From Glaciihabitans sp. (GTDB taxonomy: Bacteria; Actinomycetota; Actinomycetes; Actinomycetales; Microbacteriaceae), in the NCBI GenBank assembly GCA_025464095.1, contig JAODMF010000004.1, positions 1 through 64,000 on the forward strand: a DNA stretch of 64,000 nt, given 5' to 3'. A program made the position numbers and the translations under genes. Under the pieces are notes generated by a model. That model worked only from the letters and a program-made list of their open reading frames with translations. It had not been told where the DNA came from and did not search any database. This document shows, one piece after another, positions 27,472-35,424 of this stretch; the stretch's first letter is position 1; every line of letters begins with the position of its first letter.

Positions 27472-28611
27472 ATGAGACACAGCAAAAAGATCATGCTCGG
27501 TATCGGCGCAGTGGCAGCAGCCACGGCCCTGTTCCTGAGTGGATGCAGCAGCACGAGTACGACGACGAGCGGCGGAACCACGCTCAAGAAGGTGACCCTG
27601 CAGCTGCAGTGGTTGCCGCAGGCGCAGTTCGCTGGCTACTACGCGGCCGCCGCGCAGGGCTTCTACAAGAAGGAGGGGCTCGATGTCACGATCAAGCCCG
27701 CCGGAACGACAACGGTGCCGATCCAGTCGGTAGCGAAGGGTCAGGCCGACTACGCGATCTCCTGGGTGCCCAAGGTGCTGGGCTCGATCGAACAGGGCGT
27801 GAAGGTCACCGACGTCGCCCAGATCTTCGAGCGCAGTGGTACGACGCAGATCTCCTTCAAGAACAAGGGCATCACCGACCCGGCGGCCCTCGCGGGCAAG
27901 AAGGTGGGCAGCTGGGGCTACGGCAACCAGTGGGAGCTGTTCGCGGGAATGCAGAAGGCCGGGGTGGACACCACCAAGGGCATCAAGCTCGTGCAGCAGG
28001 CCTTCGATATGAAGGGATTCCTCGCCGGCGATATCGATGCTGCACAGGCAATGACCTACAACGAGTACGCACAGGTGCTCGAGACGACGAACCCGGCGAC
28101 GGGCAAGCTGTACACGGCCGATGACCTCAACGTCATCAACTGGAACGACCAGGGAACCGCGATGCTCCAGGACGCGATCTGGGCCGACTCCACCAAGCTG
28201 AACGACAAGGCCTACGCCGACCAGACGGTCAAGTTCATCAAGGCGTCCATCGAAGGATGGATCTACGCCCGGGACAACCCCCAGAAGGCCGCTGCCATCG
28301 TCACGGCAGCCGGTTCGACGCTCGGCACGAGCCACCAGCTCTGGATGACCAATGAGATCAACAAGCTCATCTGGCCGTCGACCGAGGGCATCGGCGTCGT
28401 TCGGCAGTCGCTCTGGGACCAGACGGTTTCCATCGCGAAGGCAACGAAGGACGAGACGGGCAAGACCATCATCTCGTCTGACCCGCCAGCATCCGCGTAC
28501 TCGAACAAGTACGTTGATCAGGCGCTCAAGGAACTGAAGGCCGCCGGCGTCGACGTCATGGGAGCAGGCTTCACGCCCCAGACGGTGACGCTGAACGCTG
28601 GCGGTAAGTAA
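27472..28611 (+). CDS. ABC substrate-binding lipoprotein (NMT1/THI5-like)
   Basis: The 379 residues begin with a lipoprotein signal (MRHSKKIMLG, hydrophobic core, LSGC lipobox at about residues 22-25). The mature part is NMT1/THI5-like: LQWLPQAQFAGYYAAAAQGF, IKPAGTTTVPIQSV and KKVGSWGYGNQWE. Relatives bind pyrimidine moieties such as thiamine precursors, which suits the operon. AAGGAGGAG precedes the ATG at 27472, the strongest ribosome binding site of the operon, as expected for a protein needed in excess over the permeases. Confidence 0.9.
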   Translation: MRHSKKIMLGIGAVAAATALFLSGCSSTSTTTSGGTTLKKVTLQLQWLPQAQFAGYYAAAAQGFYKKEGLDVTIKPAGTTTVPIQSVAKGQADYAISWVPKVLGSIEQGVKVTDVAQIFERSGTTQISFKNKGITDPAALAGKKVGSWGYGNQWELFAGMQKAGVDTTKGIKLVQQAFDMKGFLAGDIDAAQAMTYNEYAQVLETTNPATGKLYTADDLNVINWNDQGTAMLQDAIWADSTKLNDKAYADQTVKFIKASIEGWIYARDNPQKAAAIVTAAGSTLGTSHQLWMTNEINKLIWPSTEGIGVVRQSLWDQTVSIAKATKDETGKTIISSDPPASAYSNKYVDQALKELKAAGVDVMGAGFTPQTVTLNAGGK

Positions 28612-28622
28612 CTCCATTACCC

Positions 28623-28654
28623 GGTGCGGGGTCGGCTTCGGTCGGCCCCGCACC
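28623..28654 (+). terminator. Hairpin after the binding-protein gene
   Basis: GGTGCGGGG and CCCCGCACC form a 9-bp perfect stem with a 14-nt loop, 11 bp after the stop and 16 bp before the aminotransferase start. With no T-tract it may be a partial terminator or a 3'-stabilising stem for the upstream transporter mRNA. Confidence 0.5.
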
Positions 28655-28670
28655 AACCAAAGGATCAACC

Positions 28671-30053
28671 ATGAACGACATCCACCCCGCACTGCTGAAC
28701 AGTCACGCGAACATGGAGGGCCCGACGGCGCCCAGCGCGGCCGACGGCCAGCGCGCGTACGACCTTGACCGGGCGCACGTGTTCCATTCCTGGAGCGCGC
28801 AGGGCGCGCTCAACCCTCTCGTGCTCGCAGGCGGATCGGGCAGCGTCGTCTGGGACTTCGACGGCAACCGCTACCTCGACTTCTCCAGCCAGTTGGTGAA
28901 CACGAACATCGGCCACCAGCATCCGGCGGTCATCGCGGCGATCCACGCGCAGGCCGACATCCTCGCAACCGTCGCCCCCTCAACGGCCAACCTCACGCGC
29001 GGCGAGGCGGCGCGGCGCATCCTGGGCCACGCGGGCCCCAGCTTCGACAAGATCTTCTTCACCAACGGCGGTGCGGATGCGAACGAAAACGCGATCCGGA
29101 TGGCGCGACTGGTCACCGGCCGAGACAAGGTTCTGAGCACCTACCGCTCCTACCACGGCAACACGGGTGCAGCCGTGGTCGCCACCGGCGACTGGAGGCG
29201 CGTGCCGAACGAGTACGCGCGCGGCCATGTGCACTTCTTCGGACCGTTCCCCTACCGCTCCGAGTTCTGGTCGACGTCACCCGAGCAGGAGAGCGAACGC
29301 GCCCTGCACCATCTGGAGCGAATCATCCTGTCGGAGGGCGCGTCATCCATTGCGGCGATCCTGCTGGAGACCGTGCCCGGAACGGCCGGCGTGCTCGTGC
29401 CACCGCCAGGCTACCTGCGGGGCGTGCGCGAACTCGCGGACAAGTACGGCATCATCCTGATCTTCGACGAGGTCATGTGTGGCTTCGGGCGCACCGGCGA
29501 ATGGTTCGCCTGGCAGGGATTCTCGGATGACCACGGCGACGTCGTACCCGACCTCATCACCTTCGCCAAGGGGGTCAACTCGGGCTACGTGCCGGCGGGC
29601 GGCGTCGTGATCTCGCAGTCGATCGCATCCGCCTTCGAGACGCAGGTGTTCCCGGGCGGGCTGACCTACTCCGGGCATCCGCTGGCGATGAGCGCGATCG
29701 TCGGCGCCCTGGATGCGATGGAGGCCGATGGCATCGTCGACAACGCGAAACGAATCGGCACGGATGTTCTGGCCCCCGGTCTCGCGGAGCTGCAGTCGAA
29801 GCATCCGATGATCGGCGAGGTTCGGGGCATGGGCGTCTTCTGGGCACTCGACCTCGTGCACGACGCGCAGACGCGGGAGCCGGTCTCCGGTGGAACCGTG
29901 CTGGAGCTCAAGAAGGAGCTCATGAAGCGCGGGCTGCTGCCGTTCACCAGCGATAACCGCATCCATGTCGTGCCGCCCTGCATCGTCACCGACGATGAGG
30001 TGGCCCAGGCGCTCGCGATCTACGACGAGGCCTTCACCGCCGTCGAGGGCTGA
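28671..30053 (+). CDS. Class-III (omega) aminotransferase, probably beta-alanine:pyruvate type
   Basis: The 460-residue PLP enzyme has fold-type I landmarks: FTNGGADANENAIRMAR, YRSYHGNTGAA, LIFDEVMCGFGRTG and the PLP lysine K300 in LITFAKGVNSGY. In this setting it would remove the amino group of beta-alanine (or beta-aminoisobutyrate) to give malonate semialdehyde, completing the pathway; other omega-amino donors remain possible. No malonate-semialdehyde dehydrogenase follows. It ends at repeat island C. Confidence 0.88.
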   Translation: MNDIHPALLNSHANMEGPTAPSAADGQRAYDLDRAHVFHSWSAQGALNPLVLAGGSGSVVWDFDGNRYLDFSSQLVNTNIGHQHPAVIAAIHAQADILATVAPSTANLTRGEAARRILGHAGPSFDKIFFTNGGADANENAIRMARLVTGRDKVLSTYRSYHGNTGAAVVATGDWRRVPNEYARGHVHFFGPFPYRSEFWSTSPEQESERALHHLERIILSEGASSIAAILLETVPGTAGVLVPPPGYLRGVRELADKYGIILIFDEVMCGFGRTGEWFAWQGFSDDHGDVVPDLITFAKGVNSGYVPAGGVVISQSIASAFETQVFPGGLTYSGHPLAMSAIVGALDAMEADGIVDNAKRIGTDVLAPGLAELQSKHPMIGEVRGMGVFWALDLVHDAQTREPVSGGTVLELKKELMKRGLLPFTSDNRIHVVPPCIVTDDEVAQALAIYDEAFTAVEG

Positions 30054-30299
30054 CGGCGGGGGTTGTGGCGGGTGCCTGCGGGTTGGTGGGGCCCTGCGGG
30101 GTGGCTGTTGGCTGGCGGGGCGTGGCGGGTGTGAGTGGCTCGCGCCTCTAGTGGGCGGCTCGCGCCTGCCGGGGTGGGTGCCTCGCCCCTGCTCGCGTGG
30201 CGGCTCCCCATTGCCGAGGTGGCGGGAGTTGTGCCCCGCTCCGGCGGGAGAAACGCTCTGGTGGCGGGGGTTGTGGCGGATGTGGCGGGGGATAGTGCG

Positions 30300-30329
30300 A
30301 GTTGGCGGGAGCCTGGGCTCCCGCCAACT
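30300..30329. repeat. Palindromic axis C1
   Basis: Arms of 14 bp (AGTTGGCGGGAGCC and its exact reverse complement) flank TG. The shared 22-bp core is 30304-30325. Outer half-sites stand 20 bp away on both sides. Confidence 0.87.
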
Positions 30330-30566
30330 GGTAACAACTCCCGCCACCTCGCGAACTTCGCGACGGGCGAGAGCGCGGACCCTGCTTGCGCGCCGCTGCC
30401 GTGGGCTGGCTCCCAATTGCCGTGCTGAAGTCGCCCCGGCAAGATACGAGCTCGCCCCCGCCGGTGGCAGCTCGCCCCTGCCGTCGTGGCGGGAGTTGTG
30501 GCCCGTGGTGGCGGGAGAAACGCTCTGGTGGCGGGGGTTGTGGCGGATGTGGCGGGGGATAGTGCG

Positions 30567-30596
30567 AGTTGGCGGGAGCCTGGGCTCCCGCCAACT
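30567..30596. repeat. Palindromic axis C2
   Basis: Same 14-bp arms and TG centre as C1, within the 103-bp duplicate. The shared core is 30571-30592, with outer half-sites 20 bp away on each side. Confidence 0.87.
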
Positions 30597-30806
30597 TGTA
30601 ACAACTCCCGCCGCTTCCGCCCACGTACCCCCGACCCCTCTACCCGTGCCTCCCCCCGCCCACTCCCGCCACCACCCAACCCCCGCCACCTCGCATTAAC
30701 TCCCGCCACCTCGCATTAACCCCCGCCACCCCGCAATAACCCCCGCCACCCCAGGCGCAAGAGTGCAAGCGCGGGGGCGGCCCAGCGCGAGCGCGGGTCC
30801 GCAGCG

Positions 30807-30812
30807 TAGAAT
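30807..30812 (+). promoter_or_regulatory. Possible -10 (TAGAAT) of DUF177-rpmF
   Basis: TAGAAT ends nine bases before the GTG start and no ribosome binding site lies between them. A leaderless mRNA for DUF177-rpmF is inferred. Confidence 0.45.
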
Positions 30813-30821
30813 CTCCGGGTT

Positions 30822-31400
30822 GTGTCTAATTTCACTGTGAGCCCCTACACCGTTCCGGTGTTCGACCTTGTGCATCGCCCGGGCGAGATGCGTGAGCGTG
30901 AGCTCGACATCGTCGTACCCGAAGGATTTGGCAACGCGGTTGTGGGCCTCAAGGCCGGCAGTACGGTGCACGCGGATGCGCGGCTCGAGTCGTTGCACGA
31001 CGGCATCCTGGTCTCCGGAGAGGTCGAAGCGGTGGCCGACGGTGAGTGCGTGCGCTGCCTGATCGACATCCGCGTACCGGTCGAAGTCGAATTTCAGGAG
31101 CTTTTCGCGTATTCTTTCGACGAAGCTTTTGATTACCAGGTTCACGAGGAGCACATCGACCTTGAACCGGTGATCAGGGATGCGGTGGTTTTGTCACTAC
31201 CGTTCCAACCGGTCTGTCAGGAAGATTGCCTCGGCCTGTGCCCGCAGTGTGGGGTGCGGCTTCTGGACAATCCGGGTCACGAGCACGAAGCAGCCATCGA
31301 TCCTCGGTGGGCAGGCCTTGCCGGTCTGGATGCGTTCAGTGCCGTGTCAGACGACGATGTAACGGACGCAGGGGCTGCGTCTGAAGAAGAAGAGAGATAA
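30822..31400 (+). CDS. DUF177 (YceD-like) protein
   Basis: The 192 residues belong to the DUF177 family, almost always encoded just before rpmF and thought to act in ribosomal RNA or ribosome metabolism. Cysteine pairs CVRC (mid-protein) and [13 protein letters not shown] (about residues 128-140) suggest a zinc site. An acidic tail ([15 protein letters not shown]) closes it. It starts with GTG; the stop is separated from rpmF by two bases. It marks the right edge of the accessory block that begins after coaD. Confidence 0.9.
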   Translation: MSNFTVSPYTVPVFDLVHRPGEMRERELDIVVPEGFGNAVVGLKAGSTVHADARLESLHDGILVSGEVEAVADGECVRCLIDIRVPVEVEFQELFAYSFDEAFDYQVHEEHIDLEPVIRDAVVLSLPFQPVCQEDCLGLCPQCGVRLLDNPGHEHEAAIDPRWAGLAGLDAFSAVSDDDVTDAGAASEEEER

Positions 31401-31402
31401 CC

Positions 31403-31606
31403 ATGGCTGTTCCCAAGCGCAAAATGTCACGCGCCAGCACTCGCATGCGCCGCGCGCAGTGGAAGGCCACCCCGCCTACCCTCGTCAAGTCCATCGAGAA
31501 TGGCAAGACCGTCTACAGCCTTCCGCACCACGCGAAGGTCGTTGAGGATTCCGCCGGCACGCCCCTGTACATGGAGTACAAGGGCCGCAAGGTCGCCGAC
31601 GTCTAA
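31403..31606 (+). CDS. rpmF: 50S ribosomal protein L32
   Basis: The 67 residues begin [20 protein letters not shown], the L32 signature. The zinc-binding cysteines found in some L32 forms are absent, which makes this the C-minus, zinc-independent type. GAGAGA precedes the ATG, within the end of DUF177. Its last codons (GCC GAC GTC TAA) are also the first copy of the downstream 15-bp repeat. Confidence 0.96.
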   Translation: MAVPKRKMSRASTRMRRAQWKATPPTLVKSIENGKTVYSLPHHAKVVEDSAGTPLYMEYKGRKVADV

Positions 31607-31683
31607 CAACTCGACGTCTAACAACCCGACGCCGACAACTCGACGTCCGACAAACCGACGTCTGACAACCCGACGTCCAACAG
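31597..31683. repeat. 15-bp tandem repeat between rpmF and rnc
   Basis: CGACGTC-type words start at 31597, 31612, 31627, 31641, 31656 and 31671 (steps 15, 15, 14, 15, 15). The unit is about CGACGTCTRACAACN. The first copy lies inside the last codons of rpmF and includes its stop codon. It is unrelated to the GGCGGGAG islands. Slippage expansion is the simplest origin; the repeats fill nearly all of the intergenic space. Confidence 0.85.
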
Positions 31684-31702
31684 TTCCTTCCAGGGGATTC
31701 CA

Positions 31703-32404
31703 ATGACTGGTGATGACGCCAGCCGCGCCTCTTTGGCGACCTCTCTCGGCGTTACTGTCAGCCCCGAACTGCTCGAACTGGCGATGACGCACCGCTCCTT
31801 CGCCTACGAGCACGGTGGACTCCCGCACAACGAACGTCTCGAGTTTCTTGGCGATTCGATCCTCGGGCAGGCCGTAACGGTCATGCTCTACCGCGAGAAC
31901 CCGACGCTGGACGAGGGCGAACTCGCCAAGCGCCGGGCAAGCCTCGTTTCGAGTGTCGCTCTTGCCGAGGTGGCTCGTTCCATCGGGCTCGGCGAGCACA
32001 TCCGCCTCGGTCGCGGCGAAGTGCTCACCGGTGGCAGCGACAAGTCGTCGATTCTCGCGGATACGGTCGAGGCGCTGATCGGCGCGGTCTACCTCGACCG
32101 TGGCCCGGAGGTGGCAACCGATTTCGTGCTGAGCCTCATCCGACCGTTGCTCCTGAGCCCCGAGCGATTCGGCGCGGCGATGGATCCGAAGACCAGCCTG
32201 CAGGAGATGGCCGCACGCCTCGGGCGCGGCCTCCCCACCTACGCGGTCACCGACAGCGGCCCCGATCATTCCAAGCGCTTCCACGCCGTCGTCTCGCTGG
32301 GTGGGGTTCCCGCCGCCGAGGGCGATGGTTCGAGCAAGAAGCAGGCCGAGATGGCCGCAGCTCTCGAGGCCTGGAGTGCGCTGCAGTCATCGACACCGGC
32401 CTGA
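31703..32404 (+). CDS. rnc: Ribonuclease III
   Basis: The 233-residue endonuclease cuts double-stranded RNA, including rRNA precursors. The catalytic signature NERLEFLGDSILGQAV is at about residues 43-58, the second acidic motif in DTVEALIGAVYLD, and a C-terminal double-stranded RNA-binding domain begins near residue 155 (DPKTSLQEMAARLG). ATG 31703 follows AGGGG at 8 bp. It is followed by mutM 9 bp later. Confidence 0.95.
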   Translation: MTGDDASRASLATSLGVTVSPELLELAMTHRSFAYEHGGLPHNERLEFLGDSILGQAVTVMLYRENPTLDEGELAKRRASLVSSVALAEVARSIGLGEHIRLGRGEVLTGGSDKSSILADTVEALIGAVYLDRGPEVATDFVLSLIRPLLLSPERFGAAMDPKTSLQEMAARLGRGLPTYAVTDSGPDHSKRFHAVVSLGGVPAAEGDGSSKKQAEMAAALEAWSALQSSTPA

Positions 32405-32413
32405 GGATGCCGC

Positions 32414-33289
32414 GTGCCTGAACTTCCCGAGGTCGAGGTTGTGCGCGCCGGCCTTGAGCCCGCGGTCGTCGGTGCGGTGGTCACCTCGGTGGCGGTGCTG
32501 GACGAGCGGTCGCTCAAGCGCCACGATGGCCCGGCAGAGGACTTCATCGCACGCCTGACCGGTCGAACGTTTCTCGCCCCGCGGCGGCGCGGGAAGTTCC
32601 TGTGGATTCCGCTCGCGCCGGCAGGGGGTGAGGCGCTGGTCGTACACCTCGGAATGAGCGGCCAGGTGCTGCTGCGGGCGCCGGACGCCGCGGCCGACCC
32701 GCTCACCCGCATCCGCATCGAGATCGCGCACCCCGACCATGGGCTCCTGCGCGTCGCTTTTGTTGACCAGCGCATTTTCGGCTCCATGGCTATCGACCAA
32801 CTCGTCGAGACACCCGACGTTGCCGGCGACACGGTGCCGACACAGGTCGCGCATATCGCTCGCGACCCACTAGACCCAGCGTTCGACGACCGGCGGTTTC
32901 TGGCATCCCTTGCCCGCCGCAACACCGGCATCAAGCGGGCGCTCCTCGATCAGACGCTCATCAGCGGCGTGGGCAACATCTACGCCGACGAGTCGCTCTG
33001 GGCAGCGCGCGTGCACTACGACCAGCCGACCTCGACGCTGAGTCGCGCACGCGCAACGACGCTGCTCGCCGAGGTGCGCCTCGTGCTTGGCCGCGCGCTC
33101 GCCGAGGGCGGCACGAGCTTCGACGCGCAGTACGTCAACGTCAACGGGGCATCGGGGTACTTCTCGCACTCGCTGAACGCCTACGGGCAACAGGGACGGG
33201 GATGCCCGCGCTGCGGCCGCACCATCGTGCGCGAGCGCTTCATGAACCGCGGATCGCACCTCTGCACCTTCTGCCAGCGCATCCGGTAG
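32414..33289 (+). CDS. mutM: Formamidopyrimidine-DNA glycosylase
   Basis: MutM removes 8-oxoguanine and other oxidised purines and cuts the abasic strand. The 291 residues start MPELPEVEVVRAGLEP, where Pro2 is the nucleophile and Glu3 the acid. LISGVGNIYADESLW and the C-terminal zinc finger CPRCGRTIVRERFMNRGSHL then CTFC are intact. The rnc-mutM-smc order is classical, but SDR and GNAT genes separate mutM from smc here. Confidence 0.96.
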   Translation: MPELPEVEVVRAGLEPAVVGAVVTSVAVLDERSLKRHDGPAEDFIARLTGRTFLAPRRRGKFLWIPLAPAGGEALVVHLGMSGQVLLRAPDAAADPLTRIRIEIAHPDHGLLRVAFVDQRIFGSMAIDQLVETPDVAGDTVPTQVAHIARDPLDPAFDDRRFLASLARRNTGIKRALLDQTLISGVGNIYADESLWAARVHYDQPTSTLSRARATTLLAEVRLVLGRALAEGGTSFDAQYVNVNGASGYFSHSLNAYGQQGRGCPRCGRTIVRERFMNRGSHLCTFCQRIR

Positions 33290-33389
33290 TTGCGTTCGGT
33301 TCGACGCGGCCCGCTCGGCTTCGCCGGTTGCGATCTCAACCAGCAAGAATGGGTATAACACCCACGCACCACCGACCAATGGAGTTCAC

Positions 33390-34151
33390 ATGCTCGAGCG
33401 CTCGCGCCTCGACGGCCGCGTCGCGGTCGTCACCGGGTCCACCCGCGGACTGGGCCGCACCTTCGCCCTTGCCCTCGCCGAGGCCGGAGCCGACATCGTG
33501 ATTGTCGGACGGGATGCCGCGGCCGCCGAGTCGGTCAAGGCCGAGATCGAGGCGTTCGGAACCCGCGCACTCGTCGCGCTCGGAGACGTGACGAAGCGGG
33601 CGGATATCGAGGGGATCCTGGCCGCGACCCTGTCGGAGTTCGGCCGCGTCGACGTGCTCGTGAATAACGCGGGCACGTGCATCCATCGCCCGGCGCTCGA
33701 AGTGACCGACGACGAGTGGCGCGAGGTGATGAGCGTAAACGTCGACGGCGTGTGGTTCTGCTCGCAGGTCTTCGGCAAGCAGTTCGTGGAGCAGGGATCC
33801 GGCTCCATCGTCAACATCGGTTCGATGTCGGGCGACATCGTGAATCGCCCGCAGTTCCAGCCCGCCTACAACGCGTCCAAGGCGGCGGTACACCACCTCA
33901 CCCGCAGCCTCGCAGCGGAGTGGGGACCGCTCGGCGTCCGGGTGAATGCGCTTGCGCCCGGCTACATGCGCACGGATATGTCGCCTGTGGACGACCCGCA
34001 GTTCCGTCGCTTCTGGATCGAGGATGCCCCGCTCCAGCGCGTGGGCGAACCCTACGAGCTCGGGCCGGCCATTGTCTTCCTGGCCAGCGACGCATCCTCG
34101 TTCATGACTGGTTCGGTACTGACCATCGACGGCGGCTACACCGCCTACTGA
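33390..34151 (+). CDS. Short-chain dehydrogenase/reductase
   Basis: The 253-residue classical SDR has the NAD(P) motif TGSTRGLG (residues 15-22), NNAG (92-95) and the catalytic Ser145, Tyr160 and Lys164 (YNASK). The C-terminal SVLTIDGGYTAY is typical of sugar or 3-oxoacyl dehydrogenases. The substrate is unknown. It lies between mutM and a convergent GNAT gene, and its last bases overlap a possible small minus-strand ORF. Confidence 0.9.
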   Translation: MLERSRLDGRVAVVTGSTRGLGRTFALALAEAGADIVIVGRDAAAAESVKAEIEAFGTRALVALGDVTKRADIEGILAATLSEFGRVDVLVNNAGTCIHRPALEVTDDEWREVMSVNVDGVWFCSQVFGKQFVEQGSGSIVNIGSMSGDIVNRPQFQPAYNASKAAVHHLTRSLAAEWGPLGVRVNALAPGYMRTDMSPVDDPQFRRFWIEDAPLQRVGEPYELGPAIVFLASDASSFMTGSVLTIDGGYTAY

Positions 34152-34249
34152 CCTGTCAGTGCCGGCGGATGCGGCGCCAGCAGGGCGAGTCCGACCAGCA
34201 CCGCGCACACCGCGGCCACTATCGCGATTGCGACAAGTTCCCCCGCCAT
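34145..34249 (-). CDS. Possible 34-residue single-TM peptide
   Basis: The frame begins ATG at 34249 and encodes MAGELVAIAIVAAVCAVLVG followed by LALLAPHPPALTGQ. The result is a short acidic start, one clean hydrophobic helix and a Pro-rich tail. AGG lies 8 bp upstream. It fills the space between two convergent genes and overlaps the SDR stop by 7 bp. Composition is membrane-peptide-like, but chance is not excluded in such GC-rich DNA. Confidence 0.35.
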   Translation of the reverse strand: MAGELVAIAIVAAVCAVLVGLALLAPHPPALTGQ

Positions 34250-34273
34250 CCCGCGAGCCTACGCGCGGTCCTG

Positions 34274-35353
34274 TCACGGCTCACGCGGCAGCGCCTTGTT
34301 CCACGCACCCTCGTAGCCGAACGGAACGAAGCCGACCGCCTCGTTAACTGACAGCATGAAGCGGTTCTCCTCGGCGTTGAAGGTGTAAATCGACGGATGC
34401 CCGGGCCGCACCCGCTGCAGGTGGTCGAAGTTCGCGACCTTCAGCAGCATCCCGAGCCGGTGGCCGCGGTGCTCCCGAAGCACGAGCGTGGACTCCTGGC
34501 CGACCGACCGGTCGAGCTCCGCCGGCACGGTCAGTTCAGAGAATCCAACCAGCTGGCCGCTGGGCAGGTGCTCGGCCGCAACCGTGAGCCGGGTACGAGG
34601 GCTTGAATCCTCGCGCGCTTCCGCCTCGAGAAGTCGCTCAACCGTCCAGGGGTCTTCGGGTTCCTGCAGCGCGCCCTTTGGCTCGTCCGTGCTCATGCGC
34701 GTGAGCAACACCGCGATGTCTTCGCGCCAGCGCTCCGGGGTGTGGTCTGTCCACGTGTGCACGGCGAAGTCGGGCCCGGATGCGGCGCGAGCGGCCGCAA
34801 GCCGTTCCGCAAGTCCCGGCACGGGAAGCGCTATGCGGCTGCCGCGCTCCACCTGCGCCAGTTCGTACCCACGTGCGAGCAAAAAGCGAACCTCGTCGTT
34901 GTCGCGCGGCACCGACCCGAATCCTGTGGGCGATTGCAGTCGGGGGCCGGGGCCATCCTTCGACACGGTGTAGACGACGAGGTTCGCCATGCCGGCGTCG
35001 CGGCCAAGCTGCTCGGCAGCATCCGCCAGCGCTGTGCCGATGCCGCGGCGACGGAAGGCGGGCAGCACCTGCGCGGTGACCCACGCCGTGTGGAAGCCGT
35101 CTGCTCTCGTGGTTTCATAGACCGCGATACCGACGATGGTCCGCTCGACGCGGGCAACCAGCATCCGTTTCGTCACGAACTCGTTCGGTTGAAACGACGG
35201 GAGTTCCTCGGCGGGCAGCGAGGCGAGCTCGTCGCTGCCGTAGCCGAGTGCCTCCACCAGGTTGCCGACCTCGATCGCGCGTTCGAAGTCGGGGCCACCA
35301 GCCGCGTCCAGCGTTGCTGGAATGGCCAATTCCTCGATGCTGACGTCCGCCAT
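34274..35353 (-). CDS. Two-domain GNAT acetyltransferase
   Basis: The 359 residues hold two GNAT-like halves. The N-terminal half has the acetyl-CoA loop in LPAFRRRGIGTALADAA (about residues 98-115); the C-terminal half has STLVLREHRGHRLGMLLKVA (about 288-310) and an NEAVGFVPFGY end. Tandem GNATs of this kind include mycothiol synthase relatives, but the substrate cannot be assigned. GGAGGTGA before the ATG is a very strong ribosome binding site. Confidence 0.82.
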   Translation of the reverse strand: MADVSIEELAIPATLDAAGGPDFERAIEVGNLVEALGYGSDELASLPAEELPSFQPNEFVTKRMLVARVERTIVGIAVYETTRADGFHTAWVTAQVLPAFRRRGIGTALADAAEQLGRDAGMANLVVYTVSKDGPGPRLQSPTGFGSVPRDNDEVRFLLARGYELAQVERGSRIALPVPGLAERLAAARAASGPDFAVHTWTDHTPERWREDIAVLLTRMSTDEPKGALQEPEDPWTVERLLEAEAREDSSPRTRLTVAAEHLPSGQLVGFSELTVPAELDRSVGQESTLVLREHRGHRLGMLLKVANFDHLQRVRPGHPSIYTFNAEENRFMLSVNEAVGFVPFGYEGAWNKALPREP

Positions 35354-35424
35354 GGCTCACCTCCTGTCGGGTACCGTAGTCCCAGACCTAGAGCGGCAAC
35401 AGACGAGATTCAGAAAGGCCCGGC

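Larger units (their letters stand above)
30055..30760. repeat. Repeat island C: two axes in a 103-bp duplication
   Basis: Left half-sites start at 30221, 30243, 30263, 30284 and 30304, and again at 30488, 30510, 30530, 30551 and 30571, with the identical step series 22, 20, 21, 20. Right half-sites end at 30325 and 30345, and at 30592 and 30612. The blocks 30243-30345 and 30510-30612 differ at one base over 103 bp. The right end (30670-30750) is a 20-bp tandem repeat built on TCGCATTAACTCCCGCCACC, with sites ending at 30687, 30707, 30727 and 30747. Open frames on both strands are repeat artefacts. Confidence 0.87.

Noticed and set aside
29343-30709. Long open frames on both strands of island C with repeated SWREP/GLPPT words
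   Set aside because: These words are translations of the GGCGGGAG repeat. Frames end or begin inside the array and have no start signals.
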